Shown here piece after piece: positions 39,901 to 53,079 of a stretch of DNA of 64,000 nucleotides. The notes beneath the pieces were generated by a model that worked only from the letters and a program-made list of their open reading frames with translations, had not been told where the DNA came from and made no database searches. Where the stretch lies: positions 115,491,812 to 115,555,811 of the forward strand of contig OZ023273.1 in assembly GCA_964007475.1 (NCBI GenBank). The letters run 5' to 3'. Origin of the DNA: Hybos culiciformis (lineage: Eukaryota > Arthropoda > Insecta > Diptera > Hybotidae). A program made the position numbers and the translations under genes. Position 1 is the first letter of the stretch; every line of letters begins with the position of its first letter.

Positions 39901-42900
39901 TTTTTCAAAACATAATAAAACAAAAAAAAAAAAACTCTTTTTGTTTACATAAAAAAAAGAAAAAAAAATGACATTATTTAGTGAAAAGAATTTTCTCATT
40001 TTCCATTGTTTAACCCATATTTTCCTTCTTTTTTTTTTTAATTCATTTCTCTCATTATTTTATAAAGAAAAATTCTTTTGTTTTTTTTTTTTTTTTAGTT
40101 TTTTTCGTTTTTCATTTTTCAAATAAATTTTCATGGTAAAAAATTGTTTCTATAAAAAAAAAAAAATTCATTCAACATTTTCTCTCGATTTTCTTTTATT
40201 TTTATTTTTTTTTTGTGTTTTGTTTATTATGTTGTATAAATAACAATGGACAATGTTGTCATATCCTTATTGTGTATTTTCATTGTCAAATATTATGAAA
40301 AAAAAACATGAATAAAAATCCAAAAAAAAATAAATAAAAAAAAAGAATATTTTTATGGTAGAAGAGGAAGTGAAAAAATTGTTTCTTAAGTTCGGGAAAA
40401 AAAGCGCCTCGACAAAAATTTTTTCTAAAAAGTTTTCCAATAATAAAGAAAGTGTATGGAAGAAAAAATTAAAGAGAATTTTCTTTTGATATATTAATTC
40501 TCTTTTAAACTTAAAATATCTCTTTTTAATTTTCTTTTACAACAAAAATTAAATATGATTAAAAAGAATCATTATAAAAATAAAAAAAGTAAAAGTCTAA
40601 AATTCTTATGCACAATTGAGTTTTCTTCTTTCAGGTAAATATTAATAAGAAGGTTCCAGTCATCACAGGTTGAACTTTGAGCATTATTATTCTATCAAGT
40701 TTTACTTAGAGATAAAATTGGATAGTAAACTATTCAGCTGATAGTGGCTGTTTTTAGTTTGTGTTTTTAAAATAAGATAGTGATTAGTGGGTGGGTGTCT
40801 CTTATTACAATTATGATTTTTATTTAGATTTAAATTTTTTAATATGGTATTAAAATTTTTGACATTTTTTTTTTATTTTATTTACCTATAATAGTGATTA
40901 AAAAAAAACAAGCAGGATTGAAATCTGATAGTGGAGAAGATAATTACAATTATAGTAAGCTGACAAATAATAAAATTCTGCACGTTGTTAATTTATTATT
41001 ACCATATTTTATGCGAAAACAACGAACGAAAATGGCTAGTAGTTGGGGATCTGGGGATCTCAGTTGTAAATTTCGAAGACAGATTTAAATTGATTTAAAA
41101 AACATAATTTTTTCGAATTTAAGAAGAAAAAAACTTGAATACCTACTTAATATGAATTTGCCAATCTAATATTCGTTTTATTTTTTTTACTAATTTTTTC
41201 TTTTATATTTCTTTTGCCCATCTTCGGGTTTCAAACTGTGGTTACTTAGCTTATATTATTAAAATAAGTTACGTCTCCTTGATCTTATCTGGTTTAAGCC
41301 TAAAAAATAATTAATTTTTTTTCTACACTTTAGCAGTTACAAATTTGTTTCCAAACAACCTCTCATCAGTTAATTTAGTATTTTAGCTAGTAAATTATAT
41401 GCAGTGGTAATGTTATTACAAATATACTATATGGTAAAATATATTTGATTTGTTTTGTAATGTAATTATGACAAACTATATCGATTTTCGAATATTTATT
41501 TTAAAAATTGGTTTAAAAAATAAATTTATGTATTATGTATATAATATATTTATTATTATTTTCCCACAAACAGTTTGATGACAATATAGAGATAATATGT
41601 ATAATATTTATCATTATATTTTTTTTCATAAAATGTAATAATAATTAAAATTATAGAAAAACAAAAAACCAAATAAAATATAATTTTTGAAAACAATAGA
41701 ATGAATTATTTTACAATATTTACATAATTAACGTTTGTTTTTTTTTTGTTAAATGGAATTGAGAAATTTTTAGATACATATATATCCTTGCAAAAAAAAA
41801 AAAAAGAAGCAAAAAATAATTTTAGAAATAATTGAAAGTTAGATAATTTTTTGTTATTAAAAATTTGCCCATATTGTTTAAAAGTTATTCATGTGTTTGA
41901 TTTCATTAAGTTATTTTTTTTTTTTCTAAATAAAAGGCTTGAGCTTTGACTGAACCATTTAAATTTATTTGAGACAATTGAATATAAGCTGAAAAAATTT
42001 ATTATATATATAAATATATCTATTAAGAACTATTATTGAACTCTGCTTTAGAAACTAGGGTGCAGTATAGGGAAAGCAATAAATTCTGGAACTGAAAAAT
42101 ATTTTCCATTTCTTTTTTCCTTCTTCTCAAAAGTTCTTTCCTAGAACTTTTAATGAATTACGAACGTGATGCGCAATGTGTATCAATTTTATCAAAAAAA
42201 CGAGTTTGTTTCACTTACAAAATTAATTCGACAAAATAATTTCAAATTTGCCGCCAAACATTGGAAAATGTATAAAAAAAAAAAAGAAGGAATTGGTATA
42301 ACAAAATAAATCGACCCAAAAGTAAAACTAAATTAAAATATTGAAATGAAAAATTTTATTTCAAAATAATTTATTCGATGGTGGTTGAGTGACTTAAATA
42401 AAATCACTTTTTTTTTTTTTTACTCTTTAAATTTTTATTATTACGTATTGTATTATTATTATTTTTATCATTTTGTATATATAGTTCACTCAATCCTCCT
42501 AACTGAAAAATCACGCAAAAATTATTATTATTTTCATTTTTTTCAACAGGAAATATATAAATTTTAATTTTTCCCATTAACATTGTTTTGAAATAACAAT
42601 AAAAAAAAAATTATTATTATTATTATTATTATTTTTTAACAATTCCAGAATTATTTTATGTTTTTATGTTTAATTTTTTTGTTTTTTTATTATTATTATT
42701 TTTTTATTTTATATAAATAAATAGAAAAAAAAAAAAAGTTTTGGTCATTGTTATCACAACTATAAATGTTTTTTTTTTTTTTTTTGCTTAATTTTCAATT
42801 GTGTTGTTTTTTTTTTTACCAAACAATTTTCTTTTCAAAAATAAAAAAAAAAAATAAAATAATTTTTATTTTTTTTTTTCAAACAAAACCAAACAATAAT

Positions 42901-44585
42901 AGACTCATTTTCATTCATTCTCTATTCATAAATAAAACAACGAAAAACATAATAAAAACAAAAGCAGAAAAAAAAATATATATATATAAAAAAAAAAGAA
43001 TTGTAATTAATTCCATGCATTGAATTTTCCGAAAAAATTTTTTTTATAAATATATATTACATATATATGTATACTATTATATAATAATAATAACAAAAGA
43101 AAATAAAATATTATTTAAAAAAAAAAAAACAAAAAAAGGGTATATATATAAAAAGTATAAAAATAAAAAAAAAAATGTTTATAGGAAAATTAATGTTATA
43201 TAGATTTCATATTTCATGTCACTCACGCGTAAGGAATTTCATTAAAAATATTTTCTTCTATTCATGTTTGAAATTTTTTTTTATTTATTTTTTTTATTTA
43301 TTTAAAAAAAAGTAACACGAAAATTAAAGATGTTCATTTTGTGATTGCGGTGACTGGTTAGTGTTGAATTTTTCTGAATTGATTCACAAATTTTGAATGC
43401 TGTGCTGAAAATAACATTCCCATCCCCTTTGAGAATAAAATTAATTTCTTGAATATGTGTAATAAAAAAAATTTTTTTTTTTTTTTAAATAAAACTTTTA
43501 TTTTCGGTCAGCAGAGAAGTTAAGAAATTAATTTAAATGTATGTAGAGAATTGAATAATCAGGGGTTTTTCTTTTGTTTTCGAAAGTATTTTGTGTAGGA
43601 CAATGTGTTATATATACTCAAACCAAAAAAAGGATGGATATGAAAAGTGGTAAAATACTGGTAAATACAATTTTATAGAAGGCTCTACTATTGAACAAAA
43701 AACCACCAGACCTTTGTATAATTCGTAAATAGATGTTAATTAATTAATTAATTGAACTTTTATTTTATATTTATTGTTACACCTATATTCGTATATTAAT
43801 TAATTTAAGTATTTTAAGTCGAAATGTTGAAAACGAGTTCCATATAATTTCATTTATGACGTACTGTTCTATATATTTGATAATAATTGTATTCTATGTA
43901 TATGTGTGAAATTTTTGTACTTCACACTAAATTAATTTCCCAAATAATGATTTTTTTTTTTTTTTCATAATTTATTCTCATATTATAAGAATTTTCTTTT
44001 TTAATTGAAAGTTGTATTTATCATAATTTTCATCATGCATTCAATTTTCTTTCTGCTTTTTTAAACACACAAAAAATGCATTTCCTCTCATTTTTGTGTG
44101 TTATCAAAAATAATCTACATTTTTTTTTTCGCTAAATTTCGTTTGTTATCTCCGCCTTTAAAGCGAACTCCTCATTTTTAACAGGAATTCATAAATGTAG
44201 AAAGTTTATAAAAACATTTTTCAAGAACTGAAAAAAAGTTTTTGTTTTTTTTTTTTTGTTTTTTTTTTTTTATTTTGCAATGAATTTTTCCAACAAGTAA
44301 AAAATCGCACAATGAAATAATATTTTTCCTTTTAAAGGAAACTTTTTTTTTTTGTATATTGGAAACGACCTCCACATTAGTTCCTTTTTATATTTTTTAA
44401 TATATTTTTTTTTTATGGACGCGCACATTACCTTCCATAAGGCTAAATAAAAACAAGAATTTAATAAACAAGATTTTTTTTTTTTTTTTAATTTTTTGAA
44501 GAATTTAAAATAAATTTAATAATGATATGTGAAATGGTTTTTGTTATAGTATTGAAATGATAAAATCATTATTTGAGCTCATAAT
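36914..44585. other. Gene desert, AT-rich
   Basis: No supported gene. A GC-richer patch at 37310-37410 contains GGCTCG and CGAGCC in inverted order and may be a repeat fragment. The frame at 40894-41088 (+) has mixed composition but no recognisable similarity or splice partner. An ATT trinucleotide run lies near 42612-42632. Poly-A and poly-T runs are frequent from 42700 to 44500. Confidence 0.55.
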
Positions 44586-44589
44586 AAGC

Positions 44590-45037
44590 GGCGTATTACA
44601 CCGTAGGCAAATTAGGCAATTGCCTAGGGCACCACGATTTGGGGGGCACCAAAATACTAAATAATTTTTTTACATATAATATTTTAAACTAATTTTCAGT
44701 TGTCTGCTACCTTTAACACTTTTAAAACAGAAAAATCTTAGATTGTGACACATAAGATTTACTTTGTATATTCAAATTTTAGTATGTATTGAAAGGGAGC
44801 ACAAGAAAATTTAATTTTGTTGATTTATTGATGAATTTGTGGAGCATAAAGTGAAAAAAGTATCGCTGTGACTGGGAATAATTTAGGACCGGGAAATCAA
44901 AATTTTTATTTATTTAGAAAAATTTTCTACGCTTAAAAAAAAGTAAACAGCTCGGTTAACAGAAACATCCAAATTTTAGACAACGGATTTTGGCAATGCT
45001 CATCGGGAAACTCCGCTAGCTTGGTTGGCCACTCCTG
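44590..45037. mobile_element. Degraded hAT-like composite patch
   Basis: The left side reads CGGCGTATTACACCGTAGGC, then AATTGCCTAGGGCACC and a run of G, in the style of a degraded repeat terminus. The right side, read on the minus strand from 45037, begins CAGGAGTGGCCAACC, which resembles a hAT terminal repeat. The two ends do not match each other and no target duplication was found, so these may be ends of two elements. Confidence 0.35.
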
Positions 45038-48000
45038 CTCTGAGTGTATAATTTAATTTTTTTATTCATTTTTAATTATTTAATTATTTTATTTTAATTT
45101 AATTCTTATTCTATTCATTATTTATAATTTGGTTACATAAATCAATAAATAAATATACATATGTATATGAATTAAAGAAGACATTCCTTATTATGTTAAA
45201 GTTGTTTATTAGTTCATGTAAATTTTAATGTAGAAAAATTTTAATTGTCTAGTGCACATTATGGTACATACTATAATTTTCCTTAAGACTTATTATTAGT
45301 TCGATGTTAAATGTGTAACAATAATATGACATTATTATAAGTTTTGAGTTTTAAACGTAGCTTTTGTCTTATTATCGAAATATGCTATATGTATATACAG
45401 AGTTCCGGATTGTGATATTTAAAAATTTGATAATTTATTACTTTGGATCCCTCCAATAAATTTTATACTTATTTTTGTTTATGTTCCTCATATTCATATG
45501 ATTCTCGGCAAGGACCAAAATTAATTTCGCGCCCTGAAAGATCGATTTCCAATTTTTTTTTTAACACTTGAAAATCAAGAGCTCTGTTCTTAGTTTGGCA
45601 AATTGTTTCTGCATAAATTCGTAATTATTTTTTAATTTATATAAATAGCTTCAAAGTTGAATATGAAAAATAATTTCTATCATTTGAGCAAAAAAAGAAA
45701 ATAAAAGAAAATATATTAAGCTTTTCATTCATAAGAATAGTATTTAAAAAATGAAAAAAAAAAATGTGTACAATTTTTTTTGGAATAAAAGAAATACAAA
45801 TCTTTTATATATATAGAATTTGTATTGAAATAAATACAATAAATTCTTAACATTTTAAAGCCAAATACAGAATTGAAGACTAGATTTTTAGCTAATTTGA
45901 TATTTAAAATTTGAAAAATGCTTACATATCCCAAACCAATTAATTATTTTAGTAAGAGATCCACTCTTCCACATTTTCCTATTCCACATTTTCCTATACT
46001 AAGTATCACAAAAAAAAACACATAGAAATAGATAAAGTGTTTAAACAAAAACCCAGACTTCAAACAGCCAGCTGCTTTAAAGCAGATTAAGCGTAGGAGT
46101 GTGTTCTTCTTCTAGAACCAATTTATCGAGAATAAAATAAAATTCTTTTGAATTTTATTTTTTCCAAATAATAATAATAAAAAAAAATATACAATATATA
46201 AATTCATGTATTGATGAAGATTTTTGATTCTTTTACAATTCAAAAAGAAATATTTTGTTTCTTTACAATTTTAGTTTCAGATATAAATTTTTTTTTTTTG
46301 GGACAACTTTTTTTCAATAGGGAAAAAAAATTTGAAAAGAAGATTTTTCTTTTATTCGAATAACAAACAATTTCTCGTATTACCCATGGGTCTATCTCTA
46401 TTTTCAAAAAAAAATGAAAAAAGAATGAAAAAATCAAAAATTTTCATCGCCTTTTTTCTTCTATGAAAATAAATAAAATGTATGTGTGTTTTGTTTTGGA
46501 ATATTTTGTATAACAAAAATAACTGATTTTTTATTTTCTTTATTTTTATTTTTCTTTTTTTAACGTGTGGAAGTGTTATAATAGTAATTATTAAAAAAAA
46601 ATGTTTTTTTTTTTTTTTTTAATTTCTAATTGATGAAAAATTCATGGAACTTTTCATATCAAACATAAATAGGAAATATGTATGCGTTATTATCAAGTGT
46701 TAAGTTTTCGAAAATCCTTTCTAAATTTTCTTCTTTGAACTTTATCGAATTTTCGTTTGTTTTGCTACTTTTTTATATTACATCACAGTGAATCATTGAC
46801 AATATATTGAAAACCTTTAACAACCGGGTCGCTCCGCCTAAAAAAATCAGATTTACTATACACAAACGGATTTTATAACTTAATTTCAAAGACCTTCCCA
46901 CACTTTTTACTATCTTCGAATTTCCTCTATCATAAAAAAATATTTTTTGCTTTAGCTTGATGCTTTATTGTCAGTTCGCACGAACTTTTGGTAATTTCTG
47001 CCGAAACGGTTCGAGCGATGGTACATAAATCAGCAGTTCAGAACATAGAGTTCGAACTATAGCCATATAATGTGTTTCTTTAATTAGGTATAACAATCCT
47101 TCAAACTGTTATATATAAAAGTTTTTATTTTTCAAAATCATTTCGTTCATTCTATTTTAAATTTCAAAAATGTACGAACTTCTGTCGGTGTCCAAACCTT
47201 GTGTTTATATTTTTTTGTAATCGCCCAATAGTTCCTAATAAATCATATTTTTACTAGCTAGTTTCCTGTACTAAAACTTTTGAACCATCGGCTTAAGAGA
47301 GCCATTTCGAAATTTGAATGACTTTTGTCAATTGATAGAATAATAGTATAATATGATAGCGTGCGTATAGTGCATAATGCATAGTGTATAGTGCATAGTG
47401 CTATAGTGTTGTATAGTGTATAGTCTCAATTTAATTTTTTATTGCGAATTCTATGTATTGTACCAAGCAAGTTCAAACCTATTAAATTTTTTTTTATTTT
47501 TTTTATTATTTTTATTTTTTTTGAAAATAAAAAGAAAATTTTATGTTATTGTGTTGCAACAATGATGACGATATGAAAAGAATCATTCAATTCTTTTGTA
47601 TAAAAAAAATTTTATAACAAAAAACAAAATTTTTTTGTGTTTTGTTTTGTTTTCTTTTTTTTTTTTTTTTATTATTTTTTTGATAAATAAACTTTTTTGT
47701 TATTTCTTTTTTGGTGTTGGAATTTTTCTATCAAAAAGAAAATATGAAAAATTTTCTTTCTTTTGTGTTGTGTTATATTTAGGGTGGTTTAAAAAAAAAT
47801 AAATAAAAATAATAAAATAAAAGGAATTTTTGTATTATGTGTAAAGGGGGAAGGGAATGTTTATTATTATATTTAGTGAGAATGATTTGATATTTTTATA
47901 AAAAAAAAAATTTGTTTGATAAATTTCCAATAAATAATGTTGGCATAACAACCAGAAAATAGTTTCGCCAAGTGAATAATAATTTTTTTTTCTCAATAAT

Positions 48001-51000
48001 GGTATATGTAGTTTTTCTTTAGTCCGATCATTTCATGTTCCATTAATTTTTTTCAACAAGTTTTCTAATTTGATAAAAAAAAGTTCCTTAAAACAAAGTT
48101 CATTCCCAGTTCAGCAGTGAGAAGTGAGCATACTTAAATGGACAAAAATAGTGCACAATTAAAGATTCACCAGTCCTGAAGAGTGATATTCTAGGTTTAT
48201 TTCTGCATGTGCTTTTTTTTTAATATCTAATTCCTTTACTTTGCAACTATATTCAAGTTTTGCTAAAAAAAACCAGGGTAAGGATTTGGGAAACCAAGAT
48301 GAAACAAGTAAGACTTTTTTGCCATTGGTTTTTTGTTTCTTCAGAAAGTTGATGCCTAAAAATAAAAGACAATCGTGTGCATAACCCGAATAATGTTTCA
48401 CTTTCAAAAATTAAAAACGAATCAATTATTTGAATTGCGACCTCTACAATGCTTTACGTTCATAACTATAAATTCAACAGTAGGTGCGGGAATATCTTAT
48501 ATTTATTATATTAATTACTTTTTGGATTCAAAAAATTCTTTGGTCCTCTATTATTATAATAAATTCAAAATATTAAAATTTAATTTTTAAAAATAAAATA
48601 ATAATTCTCTTTGAAGAACTCTGTTATTAAATTAGAATTCAATTAAAAAAGGGTTCGCATATTTATATATTAATTTGTATTTGTAAGCCTCCAGTCACTA
48701 AATCAGTAGTTTTCTATCAATTTTATTTTTTTCTGTATTTTTATTTGAAATTTTAAAACTGCCAAAGCAAAAAAAAAAGGATACAAACAATACATGTTTC
48801 CGTTAAAGGATATTCACAATACACATAATTTTTAATAGACAAATGATTTGTGGCAATAAACGAAAAATAATGGAAAGAAAAAAAAAATAGATTTATTTTT
48901 TTCTTGATGAATAAAATAAAAAAATAAAAATAAATAAACTAAAAATTAAATGTGATATAAAAGAAAATTTTTTTTTTTCAGTCATTCCCAATGACTGAGG
49001 GGAATTTTGTTTTTTAATTCTGTAATTTTCATTCATTCATTTTTTTTTTGCGTTCAACGTTTTAATTCGTTTTTGAATAAAGTTAATTTTCCAATTTTTT
49101 TTTTTGTACCTGTTATGATGTCCAATGAGTTTTGGGTCAGGTCTATTTTGATATTAGAATAAGAAAATTTTCTACAAGGTTGACTATAATTTGTATAGAA
49201 TTGAATTTTAAGTAATTTTTTAGACGGAAATAAGTTAGAGAGATAAATAAACCAATATCTAGTCAAGTTTAGGAAGATGACTTTTTTTTTGACAATTTCA
49301 GCTTAAATTTTTGCCTTAACTAAAAGCTGAGATTTCGATTTAAAATACTTCCATGAAATTTTTTTTAATATTAATATTTTTTAGCACTTTAATTATCGAC
49401 AATATGTACCAATTTAAATGGATGCTAAGTTTCTATGACCGACGCTGTATTAGAAGTTTTAAAAAAAGGACAGAAAAATATCCAACAAAATATATGAAAA
49501 CATATGGGTCTCTCTTATTATTATTATCAATTACTTAATTATTATATTTATCTTAAACGATCTTAAATTATTATTATTTAGTTATTTGTATAAAGAAAAA
49601 TTGTAAATATTAACTTACCCTGTATATCTTTTTTGCTGATAATAACAATCAATTTTTCAATTTTGTAATCCAATGTAAAAATGGTAATCCCAAGCTAATC
49701 CATAAATTGTAATTAATGTAATTTCATTATTTTTTTTTTTTTTATTTTAATTTGATTTTATTTATTTTTAAAAAATATTTTACTCCAAACAACGAAACAA
49801 TGTCAACTTAATTTAAACTACGCAACTAATTGTTATACATATGTAGATATACGTATATAAAGCAATTAGTTAACTTTTGAAGGGATGTTTTTCATTTCAC
49901 CGAAAATTTATTTCAAAATTTCTAAAGAGATGAGAATGAAATCCAATTAAAGATATAAGCCAATTAAATCGAAGATGATGCTTTGAATTACTTGGTATTA
50001 GATGATTAGTAGATTTGGCCTTTGTATCCTTTTATTCCCTTAATTAAAGCTTAAAACAAAAGCTAGAATATAAGTGATACCTATACATAAGACTACAAAA
50101 ATTCCTCGTGGAATTAACTACTTTCAAATTCGTGAAAATTGAAATTGAGTTAATACTCGTAATTTGAATAAAAAAATAAGAACCGATTTGCTACGCATAA
50201 ATATATTAGGCATGTAATCTGTTCTAAGCTTTGAATTTTCTATTCTCAAATTTCGTTAAACCGTTTAGAGAAGAAATTTCGTTAAACAGTTTAGAAAAGA
50301 ACATTGCGTACGTCCCGTCATATGTAAATGTAAGATAGTATAATATAGCAAAGTTTGTATGCATGGAAAATGTGTACGCAAAAAGGGAAAATAAATTTCA
50401 TTAGTTTATTAAACTTTGAAGTTGAGCTAAATTATTTTCTAAAACATCAGTCTGATAATTAAAATATTAATTTTCGAATTTTGAAGTTATGTTTAAGGCA
50501 GTTAATTACCATTTATTAATTCAATATCTTTTTAATCTTGAAAATTATGGTCTACTACATACTATTAAATAAATTTAAATATTAACAATTTTATTTTTAA
50601 TTTAACACAACATATTAATACAACACATATGCACAATCAATAAAAATTGATTTTTCATTATTATTTTACACACTCCGCGCCAGGCCTGGCATTTTTTTTT
50701 TGTGCTCTAAATACTTTAAAAGGTTGAACATCACTGTGTTCTAGTTTGCACAATAATTGTTCAATATTTGTGCATAATACTTAATAGGTATAATAACTTT
50801 TAAATTTTATTTTTCACACAAAATTAATTGCTATCATCTTGCCAAATTCAAAACTTGATTTTTTTTATGTTTTAAATTTTCACAATAAAATATCCATATT
50901 TTTGAACATTTCCCGCTAACGACCGGAAACTTTCGTAAACATAAAATTTTAGTATTCGACATTAGGTTCATTTTACCGTCAGAAACGACAGCTCTTGGCC

Positions 51001-53049
51001 AATTCTCACTGAATAGATATTCCATAAAATATTCCCATGATATGAATGGAATTAAGTGAGCCTTGAGCTTCTACTGTAAATTGTACGATTTTATTAGAGC
51101 ACATGCATGTTCATAATATAATTCGATTCGACTTTGAACATACCGAACTCAACTAACTGATGCGAACTTCAAAAGCAAACTAAAATTAATTTTAAATATA
51201 TATATTTTTTTTTGAATGAAGTAATAATTAAAAGAATCAAACAAGTTGTTATCAAAAGGAAAATTTTTCTCTTGTTTTTTATTACAACTTTTGCGCAAAA
51301 TCGTATAATATCCTTTTACTCACATAACAAAAAATTATAACAGTTTTTCCTGATTTCTGATAATATTAATAATATTTAAAATATCTACAAGTTAAGATAC
51401 ATATATAAATTCCCATCATTTCAATTGCATTGTGCAATGCAATATACATTTTTGAGGTAGGATTCGTTGATTTGTATGATAAATGAGGATCCATCTGTTC
51501 GGTTCGAGATGAATGTTGGGAAATATAATTTCAAAACTTATGCCTTTAAATATTTAAATATTTTTATATATTTTTTCTAAACAAAATAAAGAAAATCGCA
51601 GAAATTTCTTTTATATCGATTTAATTTTATCAATGTGAATCTGATAGAACGGGGCCCATACTTGACTAGTGTACCCCAAATTAGAGATAACTAATTTTGT
51701 AAAAACAGAGTATAGGTACCATCGTAATCTTAAGCTTAGTAGACCATTTCTAAATAGATAGTCGAAGATGAGAATTTTTAAAATACATCACAAGCATAAA
51801 TGATTTTTTTTTGCAATAATTATTTTACATTGCGGTCCGGCGTCAAAATTTGTGTTTTAAATTATTGCCAAAATTTTATTTTCAGATTTTCCAAAAATAA
51901 TGTCCTAAGTTCAAACAACTTCTTTGAGACTCATAGAAACTTTAGGATTTTCTTTTAACTAAACATAAATACAAATTAGAATTTTTTTATTGCCATTTAT
52001 TAATTAAATTTTAATAATGCGATAAAAAAAATTATATTTGAAAATAAATCTAGAATTTTTAAAATTTTTAACTGAAACTATAAAAGTTAAAAGATAAAGA
52101 CAAATGTATAGCTACATTATGATAAGAATTTTTTTTTTTATTAAATTCACCATACTTATGTACACATGCATACATTTGTGGTATCTTGTTAAAATACGGT
52201 TGTCAAATAATATTTTATATACTTTTTTTTTCACAGCTGAATTTATATAGATCTTTTATAAGAAAAACTAGGTGTATGAGTTGTAAAAAAAATTAAAAAT
52301 AATATTTTATATATTTTGGTTATCTTGTATCCCTTATATTGTAGTACTTATTATAAAATTGAGTTTCTAAGTATTTAGTTATTTTTTAATTAATATTAAT
52401 TTATACGTTTACGGATGGCCATAAATAAAATATCACTCTATATAAATTTCTTTATACGATACTTACTTATTTAAAAATCTTTTGTTATTTTATATGTAAT
52501 TGCATTCTCATTTTAGTATGTAATAATACTAGGCCTAAAATAAAAGTCTTATTTGAATTAATTAATTATGTTACATCGTAGAAAACATAACACGAAGTAT
52601 ATTTTAACAAATTATATTCGATTAAAATTTATTTAAAAATAAAATAAGATAAATTTTCATAATTAAAATATGACATAGAATGAATATTTGAGGCTTGAAG
52701 TGAGTTTTTATAAATTATTACTATCGTATTTTACTTAGGAATCGTCTAAGTTCTAGTTTCAGTTTTGGTATTTTATTCATTATTCGAAGAATGCTTGGGG
52801 ACTTTCAGTTTTACTTGATCAGTAATAAAAATTTCATAAAAATTATTTAATTTTAACGTTTTATTTCACTTATTTATAGTTTCTTTAATTTATTATTATT
52901 ATTTGGTGGCTTCATAAAATATGTTGTGATAATTAACTAATACTATCTAAAGTATTAAATACATCAAAAAATTGTCTATGAAAAAGATACAAGTAAAAGA
53001 CACGATTATAAAAAATACACAATAATTTTTTTATATAAAATAATAAAAA
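45038..53049. other. Gene desert, AT-rich
   Basis: No supported gene. Local CpG-richer patches lie near 46965-47060, 50910-51000 and 51645-51715 (AACGGGGCCCATACTTGACT), none with a recognisable product. A TATAGTG/CATAGTG minisatellite occupies about 47366-47425. The last bases before 53050 should hold the RSU1 promoter or leader, but no specific signal stands out. Confidence 0.55.
47366..47425. repeat. TATAGTG/CATAGTG minisatellite
   Basis: About eight irregular copies of a 7-8-base unit (TATAGTG, CATAGTG, CATAATG) in one orientation, non-coding. Confidence 0.7.
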
Positions 53050-53079
53050 ATGAATCAATGTTTACCAGTAAATGCCAAA

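Noticed and set aside
40894..41088. 64-codon plus-strand frame with mixed composition
   Set aside because: No similarity, no convincing promoter or splice partner; could be chance in a desert.
53050..53079. Upstream in-frame ATG as the RSU1 start
   Set aside because: The family protein begins at the MSK position matched by 53080; the ten extra residues have no counterpart, although use of 53050 cannot be excluded.
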